DNA from: Burkholderiales bacterium
GTDB lineage: Bacteria; Pseudomonadota; Gammaproteobacteria; Burkholderiales; SG8-39
DNA length: 44,050 bases
Direction: 5' to 3'
NCBI GenBank assembly: GCA_023383795.1
Contig: JAHDYJ010000024.1
Coordinates: 4,811 to 48,860 of the forward strand
Both the position numbers and the translations under genes were made by a program. The notes beneath the pieces were generated by a model. The model made no database searches. It worked only from the letters and a program-made list of their open reading frames with translations, and was not told the origin of the DNA. Shown piece after piece: positions 28,101 through 35,652 of this stretch; positions within the stretch are counted from its first letter, which is position 1, and the number at the start of each line of letters is the position of its first letter.

Positions 28101-31058
28101 CTGCTCGCCGGCGAGCCGTTCCGCATCGCACGCCTCGACGATCTGCCGCCCGGCTGCGACGGCTGGCGCGCGCTGCTGGCGCAGGCCGGGACGCGCTCGA
28201 TGGCGATCGTCCCGCTGGTGCTGGGTGGGCGCACGGTCGGATCGTTCGGGTTCGACGTGGTCCGCGGCGAGCGCACCTGGACCGAGGACGAGCTGCTGCT
28301 CTTCCGCGTCACCGCCGACCTGATCGCGAGCGCGCTCGAGCGCAAGCGGGCGACGGCCTTGCTGCGCTTCCGCGCCGATCTGGAGGAGCTGGTGCTGGCC
28401 GCCTCGACGCGGCTCATCAGCATGCCGCCCGAGGAGATCGACGGCGCGATCACCGGCGTGCTGGGCCTGGCCGGCGGCTTCCTCGGCTGGGACCGCGCCA
28501 CGGTCGTCCTGCTCGACTCGACGCGGACCTACCGGTACATGACCCACGAGTGGTGCGCCGAAGGCATCGCGTCGTCGGCGCCGCAGCGCCGGCGGCCGGT
28601 GCCGGTCGTCGACTTCGCGGAGACGTGGCGCCGCGTGCTCGTCGGAGAGCCCGCCCAGTGCGACATCGAGGATCTCGCGCCCGGTTCGATGCTGCGTGCC
28701 GCGTGGGAGGCGGCAGGCGTGCGCTCGAGCCTGTCGCTGCCGCTCGCTTCCGGCGGACGCGTGATCGGGGCGATCTCGTTCGACGCCTGCCGCACCGCGC
28801 GCCGCCTCGGCGGCGAGGAGGTCAGGCTGGCCCGCATCATCGGCGACACGGTCGCCGGCGCGATCGAGCGCAAGGAGGCGCACGAGAAGCTCGCCTTCCG
28901 CCTCGCGCTCGAGCAGCTGATCCTCTCGATCTCGACGCGCTTCATGAACCTGCCCTCGGGGGCGCTCGACGCCGCGCTCGGCGCCGCGCTCGGGGAGGTG
29001 GCCACGTTCATCGACGCCGATCGCGGGCACGTCGACCTGCTCGACGCGACCGGCGAGCGCTACACGGTGCCCTACCAGTGGCACGCGCCCGGCGTCGCGC
29101 CCGCGCTGCACCGCACCGGAGAGCAGCCGACGCGGGCGCGCTACTCGTGGGAGACCCTGCGCAAGGGCGAGATCCTGCTCGTGCACAGCGTCCGGGACCT
29201 TCCCGAGAGCGCCGCGGAGTACCGGTCGACGCTGGAGGCGGCCGCGATCCGCTCGCTGCTCGGCGTGCCGATGACCGTCCAGGGGCGCGTCATCGGCGCG
29301 CTCGGCTTCGACATGGTGAACGGCGAGGAGCCGTGGAGCGCCGAGGCGCTGCCTCTGCTGCGCGTGGTGGCCGACATCTTCGCCGGCGCGATCGAGCGGC
29401 GCCGGCACGAGCAGGCGCTCGCCGCGAGCGAGGCGATGCTGGCCCGGACCAGCGCGATCGCGCGCGTCGGCGGCTGGGAGCTCGATCTTTCGCGCCGCGA
29501 GCTCCACTGGAGCGCCGAGGTCCGCCGGATCCTGGAGATCGCGCCAGGCTATCGTCCGACACCCGCGGCGGCGCTGGCGTACTTCGCGCCCGCGGCGCGC
29601 TCGACGCTGAACGCCGCCGTACGGCGGTGCGCGCGGCACGGCGAGCCGTTCGACGTCGAGCTCTCGCTCGCGACCGCCGCCGGACGCGCGCTGTGGGTGC
29701 GCATCCAGGGCGAGGCGGTCTACCAGGACGGCCGGGTGCGCGCGCTTGCCGGCGCGCTGCACGACATCACCGGCCGCAAGCACGCCGAGCGCGCGCTGCA
29801 GGCGCGCATCGACCTCGAGTCGCTGATCCTCGCGATATCGACGCGCATGATCAACCTGCCGGCCGACGGTCTGGAGGCGGCGGTGCGGAACGCCCTGCGC
29901 CAGGTCGGGGAGTTCCTCGGCGTCGACCGCGGCTACGTGAATCTGCTGGACGAGACCCGCACGCTGTTCTCCACGCCCTACCAGTGGCACGCGCCCGGCG
30001 TGGCGCCGGCGGTGCACCGCCAGCAGCCGCAGCCGGTGGCGCGCTTCGCCTATGGCTGGAACCGCCTGCTGCGCGGCGAGGTGCTGTACGTGCCGTGCAC
30101 CGGCGACCTGCCGCGCCGCGAGGCGGTCTACCGTGCGGCGCTCGAGGAAGCGGGCATCGCCTCGATGCTCATCGTTCCGCTGGTCGAGCGCGGCGAGGCG
30201 ATCGGCGCGGTCGGATTCGAGCGTCTGGACGCGGGCGGCGGCTGGGGCGAGGAGGTGCTGGTCCTGATGAAAGTCGTCGCCGACATCCTCGTCAACGCGA
30301 TCGAGCGCGATCGGGCGCACGGCCAGGTGCGCCGGCTGAACGAGGAGCTGGAGCAGCGGGTGCGCGAGCGCACCGCGCAGCTCGAGGCGACCAACGCCGA
30401 GCTCGAGTCGTTCTCCTACTCCGTGTCGCACGACCTGCGCGCGCCGCTGCGGCACATCGAGGGTTACAGCCGCATCCTCGAGCAGGAGCACGCGGCGGGC
30501 CTGGACGCGCAGGGCCGCAGGTTCCTCGCGCGCGTGCGCTCCGCGGTGGAGCGCATGGGGCTGCTGATCGACGATCTGCTCGCGCTGTCGCGCGTGACCC
30601 GCGCCGACATGCGCGTCGAGGCGGTCGACCTGTCGGCGCTCGCCGCGGCGATCGCGCAGGAGCTGTTCGCGACCGCGCCGGAGCGCAGGCACGAGTGGAC
30701 GATCGAGCCCGGACTGCGCGCGAACGCGGATCGCCGTCTGATCATGATCGTCCTGCAGAACCTGCTCGGCAACGCGTGGAAGTACACCCGGAACGCGCCG
30801 GTGTCGCAGGTGCGCTTCGGGCAGGCGGAGCGCGAGGGCGGCCGGGCGTTCTTCATCCGCGACAACGGCGCCGGCTTCGATCCGGACTACGCCGGCAAGC
30901 TGTTCAAGCCGTTCCAGCGCCTGCACGGCGCCGACGAGTTCGAGGGGACCGGCATCGGGCTCGCGACCGTGCACCGCATCGTGGCGCGGCACGACGGCGT
31001 GGTGTGGGCGGAAGGCCGGCCCGGCGAGGGCGCGACGTTCTGGTTCCGGCTGCCGTAG
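25173..31058 (+). CDS. Very large multi-sensor histidine kinase (2 TM, 7 PAS, 4 GAF, HisKA, HATPase)
   Basis: This 1961-residue kinase has two N-terminal membrane helices (about 29-51 and 59-84). PAS domains start near 117, 255, 385, 513, 640 and 765. Three related GAF domains start near 890, 1070 and 1245, a seventh PAS near 1415 and a fourth GAF near 1547. A coiled coil at 1715-1745 leads to the H-box SYSVSHDLRAPLRH (His1753). The ATPase domain has N-box NLLGNAWKYTRN (about 1860), G1 DNGAGFDP and G2 GTGIGLATVH. PAS 3, 5 and 6 share an (L/W)xxM/IxxG...WNRR pattern. No receiver domain is fused. A response regulator gene is convergent 33 bases away and is the likely partner. An in-frame TAA at 25161 limits the start to ATG 25173 or 25182; neither has a clear ribosome site. 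The signal sensed is unknown. Confidence 0.9.
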   Translation: MPGMPPTAADPAHGLAWRAGPLVRHPATVMVAACVLVALVWAAVLASASAGRAGAAAPDALAVAAAAIVSLALIAAGWIGWRWLDQVARVSEALDARDLPSGAAGWQARLAAIDALRESHLQLRALLDTMAEGLTLRSAPDGRLLYHNASALRILGIAPADAAGGWGVPPVGWEACDEDGRPLAPDALPTVIALRTGAPCRDRVTGLKRPDGSLMWLSWNATPLFRGGASSAYAVLTTFSDVTSLKSAVLAARESQRSIEALVDNVAGVVYRVRWGTPPRPLYVSDGMERLSGRHAQEFLAAEGVYRNEIVASAADRARLDAAVAEGIGTGGRYELEYRIRCADGALKWVLDRGRVVADEAGAPVVEGLITDITARKAVEDALLARSEQLQVILDSIDQGLTLRDAAGRMIAWNRRFLELWDLPAEAIREGITMEEVLRLLAARGEYGPGDPERHVRERLACMGGARALVYEWARPDGTVLEVQQSPTPSGGLVRVHTDVTARRRAEAALRESESRYRMLFDANPSPMLVFDAASYRILAVNQAAIDEYGYSREEFLGMTLADLRDPAEWQRVSAEIRARPEHARVVLDLRHRRKDGIEMEVVVRSHPLDLGGRRARVALMHDVTDRKRAEREIAGKNAQLEAILENMAQGVSMWDGRLRLIAWNRRYEQLFRFADGLLRPELALADVCRAMAARGDLGSEDPAGRAERLVGELSGREAHLRELTLGDGRILEVRSVPLADGGSLHTVADVTDRRRAEQAIRRKSDELESVLDNMADGVVMLDSELRLAAWNRRYCELFGIPDSAVRAGMGYAELTRYYDGGEAGEIDVEETARLRASVAQGGIAYSREIRGPRGRIVDMRSVPAPAGGTLRTYTDVTERRRAEDALRKRHELESLILSISARFMALNPEATDRAVEEALARVGTFVGADRCFVTEIEEGGRAYIRRFEWCAAGIDPAPQTRERLPVDLARAAWRPLLAGEPFRIARLDDLPPGCDGWRALLAQAGTRSMAIVPLVLGGRTVGSFGFDVVRGERTWTEDELLLFRVTADLIASALERKRATALLRFRADLEELVLAASTRLISMPPEEIDGAITGVLGLAGGFLGWDRATVVLLDSTRTYRYMTHEWCAEGIASSAPQRRRPVPVVDFAETWRRVLVGEPAQCDIEDLAPGSMLRAAWEAAGVRSSLSLPLASGGRVIGAISFDACRTARRLGGEEVRLARIIGDTVAGAIERKEAHEKLAFRLALEQLILSISTRFMNLPSGALDAALGAALGEVATFIDADRGHVDLLDATGERYTVPYQWHAPGVAPALHRTGEQPTRARYSWETLRKGEILLVHSVRDLPESAAEYRSTLEAAAIRSLLGVPMTVQGRVIGALGFDMVNGEEPWSAEALPLLRVVADIFAGAIERRRHEQALAASEAMLARTSAIARVGGWELDLSRRELHWSAEVRRILEIAPGYRPTPAAALAYFAPAARSTLNAAVRRCARHGEPFDVELSLATAAGRALWVRIQGEAVYQDGRVRALAGALHDITGRKHAERALQARIDLESLILAISTRMINLPADGLEAAVRNALRQVGEFLGVDRGYVNLLDETRTLFSTPYQWHAPGVAPAVHRQQPQPVARFAYGWNRLLRGEVLYVPCTGDLPRREAVYRAALEEAGIASMLIVPLVERGEAIGAVGFERLDAGGGWGEEVLVLMKVVADILVNAIERDRAHGQVRRLNEELEQRVRERTAQLEATNAELESFSYSVSHDLRAPLRHIEGYSRILEQEHAAGLDAQGRRFLARVRSAVERMGLLIDDLLALSRVTRADMRVEAVDLSALAAAIAQELFATAPERRHEWTIEPGLRANADRRLIMIVLQNLLGNAWKYTRNAPVSQVRFGQAEREGGRAFFIRDNGAGFDPDYAGKLFKPFQRLHGADEFEGTGIGLATVHRIVARHDGVVWAEGRPGEGATFWFRLP

Positions 31059-31091
31059 AAGAACGCAGCGAGGCGGCCGCCCCGCGCGGCC

Positions 31092-31526
31092 TCACCCGGC
31101 GGGCGGCCGCTCGTTCAGCGCCAGCCAGAACCCGGCGATGCGCCCCAGCGCGTCGACGAAATCGTCGAACGCGGTCGGCTTCCTGACGTACGCGTTGGCG
31201 CCCAGGCCGAGCGCGGCCGCGAGATCGCGCGGCTCGACCGAGGTCGACAGCATGACCACCGGCAGCAACCGGGTGCGCGAGTCGCCCCGGATGCGCCTCA
31301 GGACTTCGATGCCGTCCAGACGCGGCAGCTTGACGTCGAGCAGCACGAGGGCCGGCAGCGCCGCGTCCCGGCCGTGCAGGCGCTCGAGCGCGGACTCGCC
31401 GTCGGACGCCACCTCGATGCGGGCGTCGGCGCCCGCGCGCGCGAACGCGCGCAGCGCGAGCGCCGCCTCGTCCGGATCGTCCTCGACGAGCAACACGACG
31501 GTCCCACGGGCCGGGCCTGCGGCCAT
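31092..31526 (-). CDS. Single-domain response regulator (Rcp1/CheY-like)
   Basis: This 144-residue lone receiver domain has the acidic pair in VEDDPDE, phospho-acceptor Asp64 in LLDVKLPRLDG, Thr/Ser in MLSTS and Lys116 in YVRKP. The C-terminal helix ending AGFWLAL is the signature of the Rcp1-like class that pairs with phytochrome-like kinases, whose histidine domain resembles that of the neighbouring kinase. ATGs at 31544 and 31565 are in frame and would add 6 or 13 residues; I chose 31526, which keeps only the conserved domain. It ends tail-to-tail with the giant kinase gene. Confidence 0.85.
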   Translation of the reverse strand: MAAGPARGTVVLLVEDDPDEAALALRAFARAGADARIEVASDGESALERLHGRDAALPALVLLDVKLPRLDGIEVLRRIRGDSRTRLLPVVMLSTSVEPRDLAAALGLGANAYVRKPTAFDDFVDALGRIAGFWLALNERPPAG

Positions 31527-31684
31527 CTGCGTACCCCGCGCCATCTTCCTCGCACCGGATGCCATCGGAACGGCTGCCGCAAAGCGGCAGGGGCGGCCGC
31601 ATGGCGGGCGTCGTTCTCGTTCTCGCCCGCGCGCTGCCGCCGGCAATGACGTTGTCATCGTAGCGCGGCGCCCGCGGCGGCGTC

Positions 31685-31701
31685 TGTGAACAATTGTCAC
31701 A
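31685..31701. promoter_or_regulatory. Imperfect palindrome TGTGA-N7-TCACA upstream of htpG and the response regulator
   Basis: TGTGA (31685-31689) and TCACA (31697-31701) flank ACAATTG. It resembles a CRP/FNR-type site with one extra spacer base. A second small palindrome, ATGAC-GTT-GTCAT, is at 31646-31658. Both lie in the 319-base gap between divergent genes (31527-31845). The role is uncertain. Confidence 0.25.
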
Positions 31702-31785
31702 CGCCCCGGCGCCGGGCGGGGAGCAGGGCGGCGGTGCGGTCGCCGCCGCGGCCGCCGCGCCCGCGCAGCAGACGGCGGCGGGGGA

Positions 31786-31813
31786 TTGAAACGCCGCGCG
31801 GGCGCCCGCATCT
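31786..31813 (+). promoter_or_regulatory. Sigma-32 (heat-shock) type promoter of htpG
   Basis: TTGAAA at 31786-31791 is followed after 14 bases by CCGCATCT at 31806-31813. The known RpoH consensus is CTTGAAA, 13-14 bases, CCCCATnT, so the -35 core is exact and the -10 has one mismatch. It would start transcription near 31820, about 25 bases before the htpG start codon. The gene behind it is a classical heat-shock gene. Confidence 0.6.
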
Positions 31814-31845
31814 GCCCCCTGGTGTCCGAACCGGGGGGCGTGATG

Positions 31846-33759
31846 ATGAGCACGGCAGAGAAGGAGACGCGGGCGTTCCAGACCGAGGTGAAGCAGCTGC
31901 TGCACCTGATGGTCCACTCGCTCTACAGCAACAAGGAGATCTTCCTGCGCGAGCTGGTCTCGAACGCCTCCGACGCGGCCGACAAGCTGCGCTTCGAGGC
32001 GCTCTCCGCGCCCGGGCTGCTGGCGGAGGACGCCGACCTGCGCATCCGCGTGAGCGTGGACCGCGCCGCCCGCACGATCACCGTGTCCGACAACGGGGTC
32101 GGGATGTCGCGCGACGAGGTGGTCGCCAACATCGGCACCATCGCCAAGTCCGGGACGCGCGAGTTCCTCGCCGCGCTGACCGGCGACCAGGCGCAGGACG
32201 CGCGCCTGATCGGCCAGTTCGGCGTCGGCTTCTACTCGTCGTTCATCGTCGCCGACCGCGTGACCGTCCTCACGCGCCGCGCCGGGCTGCCGGCCGATGC
32301 CGCCGTGCGCTGGGAATCGGCCGGCGAGGGCGAGTATACGCTGGAAGCCGCCGACAAACCGGCGCGCGGCACCGACGTGATCCTGCACCTGCGCGACGGC
32401 GAGGACGAACTCCTCGACGAGGCGCGGCTGCGCGCGATCATCCGCCGCTACTCCGACCACATCGGCATCCCGATCCTGATGAAGAAGCGGATATGGGACG
32501 ACGAGAAGAAGGCGTACCGCGCCGGCGACGAGGAAGAGACGGTGAACCAGGCGAGCGCGCTGTGGGCGCGCCCGCGTTCCGCGATCTCCGACGAGCAGTA
32601 CCAGGAGTTCTACAAGCACGTCGCGCACGACTTCGAGCCGGCGCTCGCCTGGACCCACAACAAGGTCGAGGGGCGCCAGGAGTACACGCAGCTGCTCTAT
32701 GTCCCGTCGCATGCGCCGTTCGACCTGTGGGACCGCCACCAGCGCAAGGGCATCAAGCTCTACGTCAGGCGCGTGTTCGTCATGGAGGACGCCGGGGAGC
32801 TGCTGCCCGCCTACCTGCGCTTCGTGCGCGGCGTGGTCGACTCGAACGACCTGCCGCTGAACATCTCGCGCGAGATCCTGCAGGAGTCCAAGGACGTCGA
32901 GGCGATCCGCTCCGGCTGCGCGCGGCGCGTGCTCGGGCTGCTCGAGGACCTGGCGGCCAACCAGCCGGAGAAGTACGCGACGTTCTGGAACGAGTTCGGG
33001 CGCGTGCTGAAGGAGGGCCTCGGCGAGGACGTCGCGAACCGCGAGCGCATCGCGAAGCTGCTGCGCTTCGCCTCGACCCACGCCGACACCGAGGCGCAGA
33101 CGGTCTCCCTCGCCGACTACGTCGCGCGCATGAAGGAGGGCCAGGCGACGATCTACTACGTGACCGCGGAGACCTTCCTCGCCGCGCGCAACAGCCCGCA
33201 TCTCGAGGTGTTCCGCGAGAAAGGCGTCGAGGTGCTGCTGCTTTCCGACCGCGTCGACGAATGGGTCGTCGCGAACCTTCCCGAGTTCGACGGCACGCCG
33301 CTCGCCTCGGTCGCGCGCGGCGACCTCGACCTCGGCAAGCTCGCCGGCGACGCGGCGAAGGCAGAGCGGGCGGAACAGAGCGAGGAGTACAAGGACGTCG
33401 TTGCGAAGCTGAAGCAGGCGCTCGGGGAGCGCGTCAAGGACGTGCGCGTGAGCCGGCGCCTGACGGCGTCGCCGGCGTGCCTGGTGGCCGACGAGCTCGA
33501 CCTCGGCGGGAACCTGCAGCGCATCCTCAAGGCGGTGGGGCAGGCCGCGCCGCAGTGGAAGCCGATCCTCGAGGTGAACCCGGGCCACCTGATGCTGCGC
33601 CGGCTGAAGCAGGAGGAGAAGCGCTTCGACGACTGGGCGCTGCTCCTGTTCGAGCAGGCGCTGCTCGCCGAGGGCGGAACGCTGGACGACCCGGCCGGGT
33701 TCGTGCGCCGCATGAACGCGCTGATGCTGGAGATGGCCGGCGCGCCGGGTGACGGGTGA
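31846..33759 (+). CDS. htpG: Chaperone protein HtpG (Hsp90)
   Basis: This 637-residue cytosolic Hsp90 has an N-terminal GHKL ATPase domain with [28 protein letters not shown] and [12 protein letters not shown]. The middle domain holds [13 protein letters not shown], and the C-terminal dimerisation domain ends the protein. I chose the ATG at 31846, giving MSTAEKET with GGGGGG seven bases upstream; an ATG three bases earlier is possible. The final codons (Pro-Gly-Asp-Gly-stop) are made of the GGGTGAC/GGGTGAT units of the repeat that follows, so the C-terminal tail may have been reshaped by it. Confidence 0.96.
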   Translation: MSTAEKETRAFQTEVKQLLHLMVHSLYSNKEIFLRELVSNASDAADKLRFEALSAPGLLAEDADLRIRVSVDRAARTITVSDNGVGMSRDEVVANIGTIAKSGTREFLAALTGDQAQDARLIGQFGVGFYSSFIVADRVTVLTRRAGLPADAAVRWESAGEGEYTLEAADKPARGTDVILHLRDGEDELLDEARLRAIIRRYSDHIGIPILMKKRIWDDEKKAYRAGDEEETVNQASALWARPRSAISDEQYQEFYKHVAHDFEPALAWTHNKVEGRQEYTQLLYVPSHAPFDLWDRHQRKGIKLYVRRVFVMEDAGELLPAYLRFVRGVVDSNDLPLNISREILQESKDVEAIRSGCARRVLGLLEDLAANQPEKYATFWNEFGRVLKEGLGEDVANRERIAKLLRFASTHADTEAQTVSLADYVARMKEGQATIYYVTAETFLAARNSPHLEVFREKGVEVLLLSDRVDEWVVANLPEFDGTPLASVARGDLDLGKLAGDAAKAERAEQSEEYKDVVAKLKQALGERVKDVRVSRRLTASPACLVADELDLGGNLQRILKAVGQAAPQWKPILEVNPGHLMLRRLKQEEKRFDDWALLLFEQALLAEGGTLDDPAGFVRRMNALMLEMAGAPGDG

Positions 33760-33879
33760 TGGGGTGATGGGTGACGGGGCGGCGGCGCGGGAGCCGCTCT
33801 GCGCCGATTTCTTCTGCGCGGTTCGCCGTTAGCGCCTCGCGCGGCAATCATCACCCTTTACCCATCACCCCATCACCCG
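33747..33879. repeat. Heptamer-based inverted repeat element overlapping two stop codons
   Basis: The left arm holds GGGTGAC 33747-33753, GGGTGAT 33754-33760, GGGGTGAT 33761-33768 and GGGTGAC 33769-33775. On the other strand the right arm reads GGGTGAT, GGGGTGAT, GGGTAAA and GGGTGAT from 33878 down to 33850. A 20-base perfect inverted repeat is at 33753-33772 and 33860-33879. The htpG stop (33757-33759) lies in the left arm and the stop of the convergent REC-GGDEF gene (33873-33875) in the right arm. A possible inner stem CGGCGC/GCGCCG is at 33783-33806. It could serve as a two-way terminator. Confidence 0.75.
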
Positions 33880-34814
33880 CTCGACGCCGCCACGATCCGG
33901 TTGCGCCCGGTCTCCTTGGCGCGGTAGAGCGCCTTGTCGGCCCATTCGATGAGACGCTCCGCCGTGGTCTGCGACCGCGGCTCCGCGCAGGCGACGCCCA
34001 TGCTGAGCGTGACCACCTGCGCGGCGCTCGACGCTGCGTGCGGGATCGCCTGCGCGTGCACGCCGCGGCGCACGCGCTCGGCCACCTCGGCCGCGCCCCA
34101 GAGCGGCGTGTCGGGCAGGACCAGCGCGAACTCCTCGCCGCCGTAGCGCGCGGCGAGATCGGTCGGCCGCCGGCACTCGCGCCGCAGCACCTGCGCGACC
34201 TGCCTGAGACACTCGTCGCCCTGGGCGTGCCCGTAGCGGTCGTTGTAGCCCTTGAAGTGGTCGACGTCGCACAGGGCGAGCGAGAGCGGCTGTCCGGTGC
34301 GCGCGGACCGCATGAGCTCGACGGCGAGGTGCTCGTCGAAGCGGCGCCGGTTGGCGAGGCGGGTGAGGCCGTCCTCGCGCGACAGGCGCGCGAGCGCCTG
34401 GTTCGCCGCCTCGAGATCGGCCGAGAGACGCGCGAGGTTGCGGTGCATGGCGTCGATCCGCTGCATGGCGCGGATCTTCGCACCCAGGACGACCTGGCTG
34501 ACCGGCTTGACCAGATAGTCGTCACCGCCCGCCGTGATCGCGCGGTCGAGATCCTGGTCCTCGTCGCTCGCCGACAGGAAGATGATCGGCAGCCAGTCGC
34601 CGCCGGACAGATCGCGCAGCTTGCGCGCGACCGCGTAGCCGTCCAGGTCGGGCATCGTCACGTCGAGCAGCGCCAGGTCCGGCCGCTCGTGCACGAACCG
34701 CTCGATCGCCTCGCCGCCGCTGCCGGCGCTGATGGGCGCGTGGCCGAGCCGCGTGACCATGCCCTCGAGCGCGGCGCGTATGGTGCGCGAATCGTCGACG
34801 ATGAGGATCTTCAT
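33873..34814 (-). CDS. Response regulator with diguanylate cyclase output (PleD-like REC-GGDEF)
   Basis: This 313-residue protein has a receiver domain at 1-118 (acidic pair VDDS, phospho-acceptor Asp51, Lys103). A helical linker at 119-147 leads to a GGDEF domain with the active-site loop GGEEF at 225-229. The inhibitory I-site RPTD (216-219) stands five residues before it, so product feedback is expected. It should make cyclic-di-GMP on phosphorylation. The ATG at 34814 gives MKILIVDDS. The ribosome site is weak. No kinase is adjacent, so the partner is unknown; the big kinase 3 kb away is one candidate. Confidence 0.92.
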   Translation of the reverse strand: MKILIVDDSRTIRAALEGMVTRLGHAPISAGSGGEAIERFVHERPDLALLDVTMPDLDGYAVARKLRDLSGGDWLPIIFLSASDEDQDLDRAITAGGDDYLVKPVSQVVLGAKIRAMQRIDAMHRNLARLSADLEAANQALARLSREDGLTRLANRRRFDEHLAVELMRSARTGQPLSLALCDVDHFKGYNDRYGHAQGDECLRQVAQVLRRECRRPTDLAARYGGEEFALVLPDTPLWGAAEVAERVRRGVHAQAIPHAASSAAQVVTLSMGVACAEPRSQTTAERLIEWADKALYRAKETGRNRIVAASSG

Positions 34815-34942
34815 GCCGGGTGGAGGCCGACGAGGGTCCCCGGCCGGATTATCGACGAGAAGCCGGGCGGCATCGGCACCCGCCGGTCCCGAACGTGGCA
34901 CCGGTCACGCCCGCGGCGGCCGGGCCGGACCAGGTGCCGGTC

Positions 34943-35446
34943 TCAGAGCTGCGCGAGCATCGCCTCGGCGCCCGAGACCTCGTACTTGCCCGGCGCCTCG
35001 ACGTTCACCTTCTTCACCATGCCGTCCTCGACCAGCATCGAGTAGCGGGCCGAGCGGATGCCCATGTTGCGGGCGGTGAGGTCGAGCTCCAGCCCGAGCT
35101 TCTTCGTGTACTCGGCGCTGCCGTCCGCGAGCATCCGCACCTTGCCGGCGGCCTTCTGGTCCCGGCCCCATGCGTTCATGACGAACGCGTCGTTCACCGA
35201 GACGCACCAGATCTCGTCGACCCCCTTCGCGCGCAGGGCGTCGAAGTTCTGGACGTAGCTCGGCACGTGCTTCGCCGAGCAGGTCGGGGTGAACGCGCCG
35301 GGCAGGCCGAAGATCACGATCTTCTTGCCCTTGGCGAGCGCGGCCACCGAGTGGTCCTGCGGATTGATCGGGCAGCCGTTCGGATCGAACTCGACCGATT
35401 CGGACAGCTTCCCGTCGGGCAGGCGGTCTCCGGCCTTGATTGTCAT
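34943..35446 (-). CDS. Peroxiredoxin, Prx5/hybrid type
   Basis: This 167-residue thiol peroxidase reduces hydrogen peroxide or organic peroxides. The peroxidatic cysteine is Cys56 in PGAFTPTCSAKHVPSY, the Prx5-family signature. Other cysteines are 25 and 81 (IWCVSVNDAFVM), either of which might act as a resolving residue or be glutathionylated. AGGAGAA is about six bases before the ATG. A weak minus-strand promoter, TTGACT (35564-35559) with CATCCT 17 bases on, may drive it. It is divergent from the GspE-type ATPase gene. Confidence 0.92.
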   Translation of the reverse strand: MTIKAGDRLPDGKLSESVEFDPNGCPINPQDHSVAALAKGKKIVIFGLPGAFTPTCSAKHVPSYVQNFDALRAKGVDEIWCVSVNDAFVMNAWGRDQKAAGKVRMLADGSAEYTKKLGLELDLTARNMGIRSARYSMLVEDGMVKKVNVEAPGKYEVSGAEAMLAQL

Positions 35447-35485
35447 GCGTCGTTCTCCTGGTTGGATCGCGCCCGGCCGTTCGCC

Positions 35486-35518
35486 TGCGGTCGCTCGACT
35501 GCGGCCGCTCGACTGCGG
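35486..35518. repeat. 14-base tandem repeat TGCGGYCGCTCGAC
   Basis: Two adjacent copies at 35486-35499 and 35500-35513 differ only at the pyrimidine, with a partial third copy (TGCGG) after them. It sits 40 bases upstream of the peroxiredoxin start. The period (two times seven) echoes the heptamer elements elsewhere, but the relation is not shown. Confidence 0.6.
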
Positions 35519-35593
35519 GTCGGGCGCCGCCGCCGAGGATGGCGGAAGTGCGCGGCAAAGTCAAAATCGTCACGGCGGCAGTCCGCAATTCCG

Positions 35594-35622
35594 TTGAGAC
35601 ACCAGGGTTTTGCGGCTATATT
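35594..35622 (+). promoter_or_regulatory. Sigma-70 type promoter of the GspE/PilB ATPase gene
   Basis: TTGAGA at 35594-35599 and TATATT at 35617-35622 are separated by 17 bases; each hexamer matches consensus at five of six positions. Transcription would start near 35629, about 25 bases before ATG 35653. It is one of the few AT-rich boxes in the window. Confidence 0.6.
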
Positions 35623-35652
35623 CGGACGCTCATCGCGCCCCGCCGCCCCGCC

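Noticed and set aside
23994..30992. A 2332-residue open frame on the minus strand, antisense to the giant kinase
   Set aside because: It is rich in Arg, Ala, His and Asp without domains, and exists because stop codons are rare in antisense frames of this GC-rich DNA. Only its last 109 codons (azlD) are real.
31059..31091. Terminator hairpin between the kinase and response regulator genes
   Set aside because: Only a five-base stem GAGGC/GCCTC with a long GC-rich loop and no T-run could be found.
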